DNA of 64,000 bases from Neoceratodus forsteri (GCA_016271365.2 CM057456.1:885914001-885978000); one strand, 5' to 3'. Shown: positions 32,554-45,642, counted from the first letter of the stretch. The notes: generated from the sequence alone by a model not told the origin. Program-made: numbers and translations.

Positions 32554-34411
32554 TTTTTTTTTCAAATTTAGTATGCTTTATTAAGTTTTCAAGAAACAAC
32601 AACACTAACATACAATAGCACAAAGAACAATGATAACAAAACACAGACTGCTCCACCCTCCCCCACCTGCACCCCACAGCAATGACTTAACATTGTAAGA
32701 AAAGCAGGGCAACATGAGAAGTAAAGATAAGTCATAATCAAAGAATATGTAACAATAGTATGGTTACAAAATTATGTAGCACTAAATGAGGTAACAATAT
32801 CCTGCAGGTGCAAAATCCCTCCCTCCCTCATTATTCCCCAACCCCCTCCCCCTGCACCCAGGAGACCATCAATAGTGAGACATAGATACACTTACAAGAG
32901 TTTCAAGGGCGCAAAAAGTTGTCCAAGCAGATGAAGTGCAGCAGTCAAGGGCACCTCGTTTTTAATTCAATCTAGGAAAACTGATGTCAAAAGGAAACAG
33001 AGAGGGAAAAGAGGGAACTTATAATGTTAACAAAGTATATAGGGTTCCCAAACCTTTTGATAGGTAGAGGTTCTATGGGCAAGATTGGCAGCGATGCGTT
33101 CAGCTTGTAGAGCAAACAAAATCTCCCTGAGTCATTCTGTAGTGGAAGGAGTAATTTGATCAAGCCAATGTCTCAATATCACCTTTTTTGCACAAAGAGA
33201 TATAAAAAACATATGGTATCTTTGATTGCCAGCCAAACTATAGCCATAGTCCCCCAGCAGACACATCTCCAGGAGAAAGGCTCAGAGAGACAGAGAAGAG
33301 GATCCAGGCGGGACCGAATCATGGACCAAAAAGGGTCATCCTTTTCACAGGTCCAAAGGACATGTAACAGTGTACCAGGATCTTTATTACATCTGAAGCA
33401 AATATTTGAAGTCAGTTTCCTATTTTATGTAGTTTATCTGGAGTAAAGTAAAGGTTATGAAGAACCTGAAATTGAGGGAGACAATATCTATCCCATTTGA
33501 TGAATCTGTATAACTGCCTCCAAATACGTGTCTAGTTGCGTGGGGAACTGGAGGAAGGTAACACCTGGTTCCAGTAATAGAAAACTGGGCCATCCGTCTG
33601 AGCAAGGAAATCTGAAAGTAGATGATAGTAAAAGGAAATGACATGGGAACTAGGGGCCGAAGAAGCCATGGAAAGAACATAAATCTGGTAGGAGTCTTCC
33701 AAAAAAATGAACCAAAGTGGGACACAAGCATATGGGAGAGTTGAAGGTATTTGAAACATATAGAATAGAGCAACTGAAGTCGGAGTCTAGCTTCTTTAAA
33801 CGTCAAAAGCTTCCAATCAACCACTAAGTCCAATACCTTATCCACTTCGACAAAAGGCCAAAAAGAAGCTGTAAGAGTGTGTCCCCCAATCTGAACATTT
33901 GGGTTGCCAGCAAGGGGTTGTGAAATATCCTTGTGGGGATGTAACTTAAGATGGGCACAAAACTGTAAGTGAACCCGAACGGATGCTGTGTAAGGATTTG
34001 TGAAATTTTTAAGGGGAAATATAAAGAAGGGAATGAATGTCCAGTCCATGCAAAGAGCAGTGAGTATGTTCTATTCCTAACCACACCGGCTTCTAACTTG
34101 AATAGTCAGCTTCTGAGGGATATGGTATCCAGCAAAGAAACTGGAAACAATGAATAGAAAGATAGTAAAGGTAGAAATTGAGTACCTGAAGCCCTCCACA
34201 CTCCTTCGATCACATCAATTTAAGGAGATCCCTATGGGGGGCTTACCACACCACAGAAAGGAGGAAATGATCCTGTCAAGTTGCAAAAACCAGGACTTTG
34301 GCAAAACATGATTAAACATATATAATGGGTAAAGAAGACAGGGAAGAACATTCATTTTAACTATAGTATTGCGGCCCCAGAGGGAAAGGGGCAAAAGATT
34401 CCAGTGTTGCA
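32554..34411 (-). mobile_element. L1-type LINE, 5'-truncated, inside the L2
   Basis: A minus-strand L1-superfamily element of about 1.86 kb with a 3' poly-A (T run 32,553-32,562) and a target duplication of about 14 bp. It is 5'-truncated within ORF2. The remaining ORF2 part contains LLPLSLWGRNTIVKMNVLP and LDRIISSFLWCGKP (34,240-34,400), the conserved region after the L1 RT thumb. A long open stretch follows (33,420-34,049) that matches the position of the L1 ORF2 C-terminus. The 3' UTR (32,563-33,400) carries C-rich tracts near 32,815-32,870, which are G-rich on the element's strand. Confidence 0.85.
33420..34411 (-). pseudogene. L1 ORF2 C-terminal part, broken
   Basis: On the minus strand, LPLSLWGRNTIVKMNVLPCL and FLWCGKPPIG are the typical post-RT blocks of L1 ORF2. 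A frame of 209 codons at 33,420-34,049 follows with no recognised cysteine motif. The usual C-terminal CCHC of L1 is not visible, so the end is either decayed or of Tx1-like type. Confidence 0.7.
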
Positions 34412-34425
34412 CACTCATCAGTCCT
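34412..34425 (+). repeat. Target-site duplication, right copy (L1 no. 2)
   Basis: cactcatcagtcct marks the 5' end of the L1 on the minus strand and the resumption of the host L2. Confidence 0.8.
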
Positions 34426-34437
34426 GTATCTCCTGGA

Positions 34438-35000
34438 AGTAGTTATTAAACACCGAGACAGTATCAAACTCCGGGTCCGGTACAAAAGACATGTAGAGTT
34501 GAGAATCATCTGCATAGCAGTGAAAACTCAACCCATACAATCTTATAATGTCTCCCAATAGCAGCATGTAAATTGAAAACAACATGGGGGACAGCACAGA
34601 GCCCTGCAGAACCCAGTAGGGCAGATTCAGAGGGGCCTAGGAATAAACCCAAGATACAACCCTCTGAGACCTGCCGTCCAGGAATGATCAAAACCAACTT
34701 AGGACTGCCCCTCCAACTGCAGAGAGAAACCACAGGCACTCGAGCAGCACCCCATGGTCCACAGTGTCAAAAGCTGCTGAGAGATCTAGAAGAAATAAGA
34801 TGGAACGAACTCTCCGATCTCTAGCCATCAGGAGATCATTAAGGACTTGTACCAGGGCAGTCTCAGTGCTATGCCTTTTCCTGCGGCCCGACTGGAGAGG
34901 GTCATAGATATTGTGGATGGTCAAATGATACTCCAGCTGCACTGTGACCACCTTCTCAATAACATTACTTATAAAAGGCAAGTTAGAGACAGGTCTGTAG
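34438..35000 (-). pseudogene. L2 reverse transcriptase, N-terminal half, broken
   Basis: The minus strand reads PFISNVIEKVVTVQLEYHL, then SGRRKRHSTETALVQVLNDL and LDLSAAFDTVDHGVLLE from 34,981 downward. A frameshift follows near 34,700, then the region normally holding GVPQGSxLGP (degraded). YADDSQLYM lies near 34,505 in another frame. Catalytic motif A (DLSAAFD) and motif C (YADD) are both visible. The reading stops at the L1 insertion near 34,425. Confidence 0.85.
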
Positions 35001-35519
35001 TTAGCTGGCAGTCAGGGTCAAGGGAGGGCTTTTTCAGGAGGGGTCATAGCACCGCCTCCTTTAAAGGGTCTGGAAAGACCCCTGTCTCCAATGAAACCCT
35101 CACTATCCCAGCAAGGACCGGGCCGATGACTTCAACACAACCTACAAGAACCTCAAATTCAAATTGGGCCCAAATCCAAACTACAGCAGGTATGCCACAG
35201 AGTCTAGATGATTCTCACTATATCCATGACTGCCAGCTGGCTAAAGGTAGATCAGGTCACCTGGGAACTTGCATCACCCAGTTGATCAGTGCAAGGTCCA
35301 ATGGGGAAGCACTGGCTGATCTCTGTACTAACAGAGGACACCTTATCAGCAAAAGAACTGCACAAACTCTTCACACTTTCCTTGTCATAATGCTCGACCA
35401 GATCACAGACAGACTGAATTGCAGTCTGTCCACAATCTGGAAGAGCTGAGCTGGCCTGTTCTTTGCTGCAGCAATTTCCCTGGAAAGGAACTCTGCCTTC
35501 TTATGAGAAATGTCTAGTG

Positions 35520-35645
35520 GATTATGATTTGGTTCTGTTGAATATGAATATGAATAATGACTGTTTTAATTGTTTTAATTGTTGTATGTGTGAAGCACCT
35601 TGATAATTGAAAGGCGCCATACAAATAAAATTATTATAAATAAAC
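35520..35645 (+). mobile_element. LINE/SINE 3' tail (L2-type)
   Basis: A short 3' end of an L2-like element or an L2-mobilised SINE reads gtgtgaagcaccttgataat, then ggcgccatacaaataaaatt and attataaataa. This gcgccatacaaataaa-type ending is a common 3' signature in vertebrate L2-like repeats. Confidence 0.6.
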
Positions 35646-38277
35646 TTACTTAGAGTAGGTGTGGAGTCTAGCACAGCTCCCTGCTTTCTCTGTGGTTGAA
35701 AGAAGCGTGCTGACACTTGGGAGCTCCTTTTATACTGTGGAGCTAAGGGGAATCGAGCGCACACTCATGAGTCACAATCATATGACACAAGGCAAAGTCA
35801 TGTGATGGATACTGAAAAACAAGATGGCACCATCAGTACACAATTTTGTTCATGTTGTAAGAAGAAAGTGGTGAGAAACCAAAAAGCTCACGATGTGGAA
35901 TTATTTATGTCATATCAGAAGATTATGCAAAAAGCCCTACACAGCATGCTCAGAGTGCTAAAAAACAAACAACTTTAAATCCTTATAACTCTGGAACAGT
36001 TTAATATTTTTTTCACAAAACCTTCAAAAGGCACTACCTTGGTAAAGCACGCTTCTACCCTGAAAGTTTGGGAAAAAACTTCCAGACCATCTAGTCTGTA
36101 CATGAGAGCAAATCCAAAAACCAGTGTTAAGTATAGGTAAAAAAAAAGACATCTACAGGAAAATGACATGCAGATACAGATCTCAGAAACTGCACAAGCT
36201 GCCATCACAAAACGTTCCACATATTTAGACTTTGTCTACTAGACAATGCTTGCCAGATTTCAGGCAATGGGGATTGTCGGAAAGGCTGCACACTGCACTA
36301 GCTGGAAGTTGTGAAGCTGTGAGAACAGGGTTCACTAGACGCCTGTATTTCCTTTAGAAAAGGTATGCCACCGGTTTATTAAACTAACGAATCTTACTGG
36401 ATTATCTTGTGCCTCTCAGATCGGCATTTGTTCTCCCCAATATCCTATGTTTCCACAGGAGGAGGTTCGGGCTGGAGAAGACTGGTGCCCCCAGCTCTGA
36501 ATGGACTGTAGTAAATGGAGGGGCCCTTCAGAAAGGCTGGGCTGAGGAGAGACCATGTGCGCAGGAGAGAGTGAAGGAGATGGTCAGAGTTGGGTCTTGG
36601 AGGTGGAAAGAGCAGAAACGGAAAGGAATAATGCGGAAAAGGAGGATGGAAGAAAACCTTAGTACTTGGACAGATTTTACAGTTTTTACAGATTGACAAG
36701 GGTAAAATATCTCTATCTCTATTTCTTCTTAATTTTTTACTGCGCTTCTACCTTTATCCTACAGAAAGAGAAGTGGGTACGATAGGAAACTTTAAAACAA
36801 ATACTCTCTGAGAAATTTACAGAGAGAACTGAACTGTGTACTATTGAATTTCCCCCTTAAAAGACTCATATCTATTTTTCTTCTCTTCTTTGTGCAATAT
36901 ACTCACTCACTTCTGTGCCCCAGTATGTTAAGTTTTTCTTTTCTCTGTTAATATACTTTTAATTTTTAAAATAAGGGAGTTGAACCTTTTTTGTGCCATA
37001 TGTAGATTAGGTCACCTGACCTTGGCAAACACAAACATTTCGCCACTTTTCGGAGAGAATCCAGAGAGAATCCATCTCAGTTGTTAAACTATTTCTCGCT
37101 TCTTTTACCTTGAGAGACATTTTTAGGCTAAGTTGGTCTTTACGTTATTACTGCCTTTGTTTGTGCAGTTCAGCCACTTACTTGCCATTTGTCTAGCTCG
37201 GTAAAATTGGCTTTTCAGAGCTGTTGTTAAAGCGGCTTGTTAAATCAGAAGCAGATGGCCTAACTTTTATTTTGTGACCCTGTTGAACCATCGAAGATGT
37301 GTTTTTTACTGGCTTTTACTGCACTATTAAGTGCTTTTACACGGGACAGAAGTAAGTGAGATTGTTACTTTTGGGTCTTAAACAGGGACAGTTTTCTCTT
37401 CTCTTTCTCTCAGAGCACTTTATATAAGTTTGTATGCTTGAGGGTTCATGTACTTGGAATTACTTTGATTATCTCTTGTCTCAATCATAGTGAGGAGCAC
37501 CACAACTCTGCTGTTTTTTAATCGATTGGTGAGTGGAGTTGGAGAAGCTTTTATCTTAACTCCCCATAAAAGGACCCGATCATGGACTTTTACAGTACTG
37601 TTACTGTGCAGCAGCTCTAAATCCAGCTTTACAGGAACAAAAGAAGGGAGGTAACAAGGCACGCAATAAAACTGGTGAATTAAGGTGCTGTTTTTAGAAC
37701 TGTAGAACTTTAAGGCACTTTATTTGAACCCTAGAGCTTGGAACTGTTGCAATTGTTTTTTTTGTTTGTTTGTTTGTTTTTATTTCCATCTGTATGCAAT
37801 GATTATAGAATCATAAGAAGACTGAAAAGTGAAGTTCTTTTCTTAGCTGAGAACATTTTTGCAAGAAAATAGCTAAGTCAAGTCAAGTTAAAACAAAGAA
37901 CAGATGAGAGACTCTGACTTTGACTTCTGGGCCTTTTACACTATTTTTTCCTTGCCAGATCTTTTTGCATTAGAATTTAAAACTGTTATTTGAATTTAGC
38001 TTCTCTGTATTTCTCTGTATTAAGGCCATAGGTAATTTGGACTTTGCACTTCTACATCCTTATTGTTGTATCCTCCACTGCAGCCGGTTCCGATTGCTGC
38101 TGAGGTTAATAATTTTTTTGCTGAATTTGGGAACTAATATAAAATACTTCCCTATTGGATACAAAATATGTTATTTTTGCATAAATAAGGAGCACAGTCA
38201 GTACAAGAAGTATTATTTCACCCTCTTTTCTACTTTCTGAGGCTCGCTTGTGCATATTGTAATTTATTTTTTATCAG
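35645..38277. other. No gene recognised; possible 5' UTR of the next LINE
   Basis: No coding motif is visible. The part 35,940-36,190 (catgctcag, ttataactctgg, ctgaaag...cagaccat) resembles the pair of repeats at 59,200-59,400 and 59,685-59,880. The T/C-rich part 36,680-38,270, with a TTTG microsatellite at 37,757-37,783, leads directly into the ORF1 start of the LINE at 38,278 and may be its 5' UTR. Confidence 0.35.
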
Positions 38278-39143
38278 ATGGTGCAAACCAGAAGTGGGAA
38301 AGTTGTTATGAATAAGGGAGAGATAGATAAAATGGTAATAAAGCAAAGGAAGAAAGACAGCAAACTAAGATACAAGGAAACTAATGAGAGAAATTCTAAG
38401 AGGGCTAATACTGAAGACCCTTTGCAATTTAAACTCACAGAAATGTGGCACAGGGATTCTACACCTTTGGTGCTCCCTGTGTCACATCACAGTAATTATA
38501 CAAGTACTCCTATTCAGTTAGTCCAATCTAGTTTTAGAGAAGGAAATGAGGAAGAAAAGAATACTACTGTTTAAAGTCAAAGTGCAACTAGTAAGGCAAA
38601 GTCAATTCCTCTAACAGAAGGAATTTCATTAGATTCTTATGGCTGGGCTTCTTATGAATCTTTCCAGCCTTATCTTCTATCAGACCATTCCTCCTGTGAA
38701 AGGCATAATGATACCAGTTTAGAAACATACTGTATGACCCATATAGTACTGATAGCAGAGATAACTGCCAGTCTTTTTCTGAAGGACCCTTATCAGATGT
38801 CGGTCCATTGGATGGTTCTCCCAATAGATATACTTTGAGGTCACCAAACATAATAGATCAAAGGGACAGAGAAGATAGAAAAGAAAAATGTCCTAATACA
38901 GTTGTGAATGAGAATGAAATGAGACTGATTACACAGAATCTAAGTAAGGTCATAGAAGGCCTGAAAAACTTAGAGAAAAAACAAGGTGATCCCGGCACCT
39001 CTAATGAGAATATAAGCTTTAGATATAACAGAGGTCCCTGCCATAGAAAGAACATAGGTTTAAGCTTTGATAACGAACACTTTATTGAGGAAGGTGACTT
39101 TGCCTCTTCTAGCTCTCTGTCTAAACAACTCCTTAAAATTATT
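38278..39143 (+). pseudogene. LINE ORF1, 5' part (before L1 insertion)
   Basis: It starts at ATG 38,278 (MVQTRSGKVVMNKGEIDKMV), and the Lys/Arg-rich first 40 residues are basic. A stop at 38,572-38,574 and a frameshift near 38,800 interrupt it. The second piece (38,808-39,143) continues with a polar, coiled-coil-like segment (NEMRLITQNLSKVIEGLKNL) to SSLSKQLLK, where the L1 begins. No zinc knuckle was seen. Assignment as ORF1 rests on position and on continuation at 47,166. Function in this family is RNA binding. Confidence 0.6.
39126..39143 (+). repeat. Target-site duplication, left copy (L1 no. 3)
   Basis: caactccttaaaattatt is matched at 47,148-47,165 with one mismatch. The T run at 39,142-39,147 begins the complement of the L1 poly-A. 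Confidence 0.85.
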
Positions 39144-40243
39144 TTTTCACTTTATCTTTTTGTTGAAATTCAAGTATATAAGAAAGCACATATCTAATAC
39201 AATAGAAGACTATCCTCCATGTGAGATATAAAATATCACTTAACAAAACACAGTATTTAGGGCAAACATATTAGAGAAGCCTTATATACATGTATTGATA
39301 ATAAAACACAAACCTAGCAGGATGTAAGTGGAGAGCAGAAGGGTTACAATCAATAGGTTATTATAAGATCAGAAATAGCAACCATGTACGAAACACATGC
39401 TAGGGCAGGCTATGGCAAGGCATTCAGTAAATTGCAAAAAGTGATAAATGTGGTAATATGAACAATGTTCAGTAATGGAGAGGTGAAGGTAAGAGAAAAG
39501 TGTGCCAAGGAAAAAAAGAAGAGAGAAAAAAGCAAGGAAGAAGAGAAGGAGAGGGAGAAAACAGGGAAGAAGGGGAAAAAAGAGGAGTAATCTATACACA
39601 AAAGTTTCGAGAAAACCTAATCTGACAGCAAAATAAGGAGGGCTAAATATCCCTAAGAATTAGGGTCTAGAAGAACTAGGTTCGATGTACTTGAAGTAAT
39701 CCTGCCAACATCTGTCATATACAGTGAGTCAGTTATGAGTAACATGAGATAATCGGTCTAGGGAGGCATACTGAGAGAGGCTTTGAAGAACATCTGAAAG
39801 AGAAGGCACCAGAGTTGATTTCCATTTCATAAGAATCAGACGTTTGACCAGAAGAGAAAGTATGTTTAGCCATCTAAAATGTGCATGTGAGAGGACAGAG
39901 CTATTGGGGATAAGGATGCCTAGAAGGAATAGCTTGGGGTCAAAAGGTAGTTTTTTGTCCTGTTACTCTGGAGGCAAGTAAACAGACTTTATGCCAGATC
40001 TTATTAATGGGAGCGCAAGACCACAAGATATGAAGTAGATCCCCGTTGGCCAAATTGCAGTGCCAGCAATTATTATTATTTAATAGGCCCATTCGTTAAA
40101 GCACAGAGGGGATTCTATACCAAAGATGTAGGATTTTAGCTTGTATTAAAGAACTACGGGCATCTTTAAAGGTACTATGTGCAATACATCAACAATTACT
40201 CCATTGTGTGTCTGAAATATTGTAGTTAAGAAGAGTACTCCAT

Positions 40244-43200
40244 TTATTTTTTGGCCTGTATAAACTGATTAAGTAGATTATCAATTATGTCTTTGTAAAT
40301 GGAGCTATTTAATTTTACTGATAAATTAGTCCAGTGTGAGATGTATGGGTTTAGAAGAGTATGCCTATACACTAAACTAGAGAGAGTTATAAGCTGCCTG
40401 AATTTGTAAAAACTTCCAGAAGTCCTGTTTAGGAAGTTTCCATGTGACCTGCAAGTCTGAGAATGATCTAAGAGTGAGTGAATTATGGTCCAAGATATCT
40501 CCAAGAAAGAAAATGCCTTTGTTCCTCCATGTACGACAGAAAATTGGGTGATCTTTTAGAGTGAGCAGTGGATTGCCCCATAAGGGGGCATAAAACCAGG
40601 GTGTTGGATTGGATTTCAGGAATTTGTGGGTTAGTTTCCAATAAAGAGAGGATGATATAGTTGGGTGAGATTTTAGTTTAGAGGAAATGGGATTAAAAAT
40701 GAAGGAAGTGGGAACTCCTCCTGGGAACAATGCAGATTCCATTGCAACCCATAGTGGTGAGTGAGGGGAGGGTTTCTGAAACCATTTAATGGTTTGGGCC
40801 ATTCGGAAAGCCCAGAGGTAGCCTTTGAACCAGGGGAGTCCGAATCCCCCTTTTTTCCAATGTGATCGAAGTTTGTTGCAGTTAAATCTCGGTGGTTTCC
40901 CATCCCAGATAAAGTTACCTATTAATTTATCAATGTTAGCAAAAAAGGAGGATGGTAAGACTAAATAATATTGGCAAAGAGGTAAAGAATCTTGGAAGAA
41001 ATGGACATCTTAATGGCTGCAATTTTCCCCATGAAAGAGAGATTAAGAAGCTTCCATCTGTCCAGAATTGTTTTGATGTTATCAAATAAGGGGTCAAAGT
41101 TAATGTCCCATATCTTCCTAAAGTTACTAGTAATTTTGATTCCTAGATATGTTATACCCTGTGGTGACCAGCAGAATCCAAGAGGTATGTTCATAAAGGC
41201 TTTACAGTGTTCGTTAAGGGGCATAGTTTGTAATTTGTCATATTTCAAAGCAAGGCCAGAAATTTTAGTAAACTTATTAAGCAAACCAACCAACAATGGC
41301 CCAGCCTCATTCAGGTTTTCGAGTAAGAGTAAGAGGTCATCCGCGTAGGAGAGAGAAACATATCTTGAATTGTTCACAGGTATGCCCATAATGCCAGAAG
41401 AGTGATGCAAACAAGCAGTCAGGGGTTCCATGGCTAAAATAAACTGGGAAGATGACAGGGGGACAGCCTTGTCTAGTTCCCTTTGCTAGATGAAAGTAAG
41501 AGGAAAGGATGGAATTAGTAAGTACTTTAGCAACAGGGGAGTTATATAATAGCTTGATCCAGGAGCAAAAGGTATGAGAAAGACTGAAATAAGATAAAAC
41601 TTGATGAAGGCAGTCCCAGTTTAAGGAATCAAAGGCCTTCTCGAAATCAATAGCTATGGCTGCAGCTGGTGTCTTGAGGGATTTGGCTTTGTGAATGAAA
41701 TTAAATAAGGAACGTAGGTGATCAGAACCTGATCTATGTTTAATAAAACCAGCTTGTGAACAATGAGTTAGCTTGGGAATCAAGAATTCAAGTCGAGAAG
41801 TTAGTATTTTAGCAAATATCTTCCCATCTGTGTTTAATAAAGAGATGGGCCTGTAACTTGTGGGTTGAGTAGGGTCTTTTTCTTAATTAGTGATTAGGGT
41901 TATGATTGCTTTGTGCAAGATGGTGGAAGCTTGCCAGTATTGGAAGCTTCTTGATAAACATTAAGAAGAAGGGGACATAAGGTGTCGGAAAACATTTTAT
42001 AGAAATCGACAGGGAATCTGTCACCCCCAGGTGATTTGCCAGATTTCAAGGAAGACAAAGCTTTCTGGATTTCCCTGAAGCGAGAAGGGTTCATCTAAAG
42101 AATTTGTTTCAAGAGTAGAAAGATAAGGAAGATGTAACGATTTAAGGAACTGTTGAATTTGTAAAGTAGATGGAAGATTTGTGTTAGAGTATAGTTTTTG
42201 ATAAAAGGTTTTCATGATACGATTTATAGAGGGGTTGTCGGAGTGAATCGTACCCTGTTCATCTTTTAGGCTGAGGATGTGTCATTCCATTTGTTGTGCT
42301 TTGAGCTGGTAAGAGAGGAGTTTCCCAATTTTATCGCCGTGTTCCCAAAATTTATATTTAAGTTTAAACAAGGCCAGTTCGGTTTTACGAGAAATTAATT
42401 CGTTAATTTTAACTCTAAGTTGAAGAATTTCAAGATGAAGTTGAGAATCAGGACAGTGCTTATTAGAAGAAAAGTATAAATTCTCTTTAGCCTTAAGAGA
42501 TTTTTCCAAGTCAACCAGCTGTTGTTCCCTTATTCTTTTCCTATGTGCAGCATAACTGATAATTTTCCCTCAAATCGTAGCTTTAAGAGCTTTCCATACA
42601 GAGGACATAGAAGATTCGGTTGGGGTACTTTGAAAGAGGAAGTCCTGAATTTGTGCTTTGATCATGGGTAAGAAATTGGGATCCTTGAGAAGGAGAGGGT
42701 CCAGCCGCCAGTAAGAAGATTTAGGTGCTAATGGGCCCAACAAAAGTTGCAATTTGACAGGGGAATGGTCCGAGATTATGATGGAAGAGATGAATGAATT
42801 AATAGTTTTTTTCCATTATAACAGGGGAGGTTAACCAGTAGTCTGTTCTACTGTATGTCTTATGTAGAGAGGAGTAAAAAGTAAATTCTCGATCATGGGA
42901 GTGAAGGAGGCACCATACATCAGCTAATCCAACATCTTGCATTAGTAATGAGAGGGCTTTAATACTTCTAGGGTGGGCCTCTAGTGGGGCAACTTCTGTC
43001 AATGCTGGCTTCTAAAGCTAAGTTAAGATCCCCTCCAAGAATAACTGGTGTATTATCAGTGTTAAAGGATAGAATCTGTTGAGCTAAATTATGAAAAAAC
43101 TCTGGGGAATCGGAGTTGGGTGCATAGACATTAACAAGCAGAAGAGGACGAGAACTGGTATTCAGTTTGACCATCATCCATCTGCCATCAGTATCGGAAA

Positions 43201-43456
43201 TGGAGTTTACAAGGGACCATTTGAGACTCTTATGAATAAGAATAGCATCTCCTCTTGTTTTTGAGGTATAGGATGATTCGTAGAGCTGACCGACCCAATC
43301 TTTTTTAAGTCTATGAACATCCTCAGCTAATAATTTTGTTTCTTGAAGGAAAGCAATTTGTGTTTTATGTTTTTTGAGATGTGAAAGAATTTGCTTCCGC
43401 TTACAAGGAGAATTAAGTCCCTTCACATTCCATGTATATGAAAGTATGTCGCTCAT
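40244..43456 (-). pseudogene. L1 ORF2, endonuclease and reverse transcriptase, broken
   Basis: The endonuclease begins at 43,456 with LSYTWNVKGLNSPCKRKQIL, then FLQETKL, a VNVYAPNSD block, GGDLNLALEASIDRS and REFTFYSSLHKTYSRTDYWL (42,830-42,900). The RT holds ALSSLKSGKSPGGDRFPVDF (42,050), GFIKHRSGSDH, AIAIDFEKAFDSLNWDCLHQ (motif A, 41,650), KGTRQGCPP and SLSYADDLLLLLENL (motif C YADD intact, 41,350). The tail continues with MGKIAAIKMSISSKILYLF and the 40,377-40,802 block. Breaks occur near 42,970, 42,800, 42,100, 41,440 and 40,950. The enzyme would nick DNA and copy L1 RNA; this copy cannot be translated through. Confidence 0.9.
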
Positions 43457-45642
43457 ATTGTTAGTGTTAAAGAAAGGGAATAATCACTGGAGTGTGAAGG
43501 GACAAATAAATGAGGCAGAGGATGATAAGAATACAATACAGAGAGCTTACGCATATGCAGAGTGTGGCAGGAACATTCAAGCCAAAAAAAGGGAGCTGTA
43601 TGATACATGAGTAGCACAGATATCTTATTAAAGTTAGAATAGAGATGGGGAAGGAGAAAAGTCATTAACAACAACAGCAATACTAGTAAGCTAAATAACA
43701 AATAAAATGTTTTATGGGTGTGAGGAGATATGAGTCAGCCAACTGGCTAAGAGACTCTCTCACCACACTCTGAGGCGTCGATGTAGGGAGGAGACTAGGG
43801 AGGACCGGTTATAAATATCAGCCCAAACTTAAGTCTGATCTCAGTAATATAGTAAAGTAAGTATTCCTGATAAGCTAAACTGAAAGGGAATAATACCAAG
43901 AAAGCCAGGGGACTGTAATAACCTCAGCTTAATTCTAAACTAACAGGACAAGGTCTAAGGATAAAGCTAAACGCCAGAACTTATTTATAAACATTAGTAA
44001 TAATAGTACAAGATATACCAACTCAAAATAACAGTAAATTAAAGAACCATATACGAGATGCCAGTACAGCCTAGACATAGAGCAAGGAATTCAGGGAGCC
44101 AGGTGGAATGGACATGAACAAATATTAAAAGAAAAGTAGATTATTACCACATTAGAGTGACTCTGAGTATACGTTGCAGTGCAACAGAATAAGTACATAA
44201 TAAATACAATATTGAGGAGGAAAGAAGAAAGGGGCGGTCAATTTAAGCCCTTATGCCCTGAGCCAAATGCAAATTGGGATTATGTGAAGAGGTATAGGCT
44301 TCTGTGATAACTGTAGACAGAAGAGATAGTCATAGTAAAGATTAGCTCAGATTACTCGAAAATTGCCTAAATAGGTGTTATATGGGGTGACTAGGTCTAG
44401 AAGATTAGGCCCAGTGAGCCCCAAAACAGGAGGGACCACACAGCAGTGGATTTCTATAATATCTACAAGGGTAATGACCAATGACTGCACAAGCGGGCAC
44501 CCCACCCCATAGGCATTCAAAGCACTTATCACCCTCACTCCCACCTGTCATCACTGCTGTACTCTAGACTGAAAGGTATTTGCTGCCCTCTTCTGTAGAA
44601 TATGCAAGCTGTACACATAACCCCGTATTATCTGTACCACTCTGCCATACTGTACTCATCTGTGTAATACACCTCCGGCATAACATGTACTGTTCAGTAT
44701 TGCTGTATTAGATGAACTACTGTATCAGATGCACTACACTGTACTAATACTGCACCATCTAATATCACGTACCTCCTGCCCTCTTACACAAAAACTGGAA
44801 AATTGTATACTGTCCTAGTAACCCTGTACTATATGTCTGACACTGTGAAATCTGTCTGTATGTTCAAACCATATGTAACAAACCCCGGATCACCCCTGAA
44901 AAAGGGACCTTCGGGGCCCAGTGGCCTAACCCAGTTAACAAAATTTAATAAATAAATAATATCTGTAGGCTTTGAGTAAAACAAGGAGCATAAGGAAGAT
45001 GTACTGTAGACTGACAATCCTTTGCAACAGTACACCAAACATAGCCCACCCCCTTGAGTGCTAATGATAGTTCCTTACTGTAAACAGGAGGTAGTAGGAA
45101 TAATGGTGCATAGGGAATGAGATAGATTAAATGTAGTTGCCAATAATACTTAAGAACATGTCATCAGGAGAGGGAAGAGGTAAGTTGTCTTGTAATATAT
45201 AATAATTCATATATGAAAAAAGAAAAGGCAATAATCAGGGCGCATACCGACTGAAGATATGCAACTGAACAGCCAAAAGACTATAAACCTGATGCACTGC
45301 TAAACTGGAGAGTAAAAGGCTAGATACAGACAGCCTGTTTAGTGAGGTAATGTATAAGATCTAACACTAAAATAATGGGTTAGAAAAGCATTGCTGATAT
45401 ACCAAAGTTCCCTTGAAGACCCTTAAGCTGCTCGTTTAAACACTGCAACAAAAAGTAAATTGATTGCGCCACTATGTACAGCCTTTGCTTTCAGCACCCG
45501 CAAGGAGCGAAAGCAACCAGGTAGCATAGACTGTAGAGTGGGCAGCTAGGTAGAAAAAGTGTATTGGCACTCCCTTTAAGTATCCTGGAAGCAAAACCTA
45601 CCAAGATATAGAAACTGTGACCATATTAGTGACCATATAAGC
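43457..45642 (-). other. Long spacer between L1 ORF1 and ORF2, possible insert
   Basis: This stretch of about 2.2 kb separates the two L1 reading frames; most L1 elements have a short spacer or overlap. A plus-strand retroelement-like 3' end lies at 44,880-44,958 (ggaccttcggggcccagtgg, then taataaataaataat), so some of the excess is probably a later insertion starting near 44,290. The 5' boundary is not clear, and a shared taggctt at 44,297 and 44,968 is too short to prove a duplication. No coding motif was seen. Confidence 0.5.

Larger units (their letters stand above)
31618..35050 (-). mobile_element. L2-type LINE, split by a younger L1
   Basis: This is a minus-strand L2. The RT half lies at 34,412-35,050 (with upstream linker traces to about 35,100) and the C-terminal half plus 3' UTR at 31,618-32,553. 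The two halves meet exactly at a duplicated cactcat..cagtcct sequence (32,539-32,553 and 34,412-34,425), which brackets an L1. Removing the L1 restores the order of L2 blocks: the RT catalytic region, then MSASWLNPGKTEVLVV, then SHITPMLCKLHWLPV. The 3' end reads taaataaagttttatttgat on the minus strand. Confidence 0.85.

Noticed and set aside
36409..36699. Frames on both strands rich in charged residues
   Set aside because: They come from purine-rich low-complexity sequence with no known domain and no splice or promoter context.
38808..39197. Possible small host gene with an intron-like gap to 47,166
   Set aside because: The gap is an 8-kb L1 with a target duplication, not an intron; the coding parts join as a LINE ORF1.
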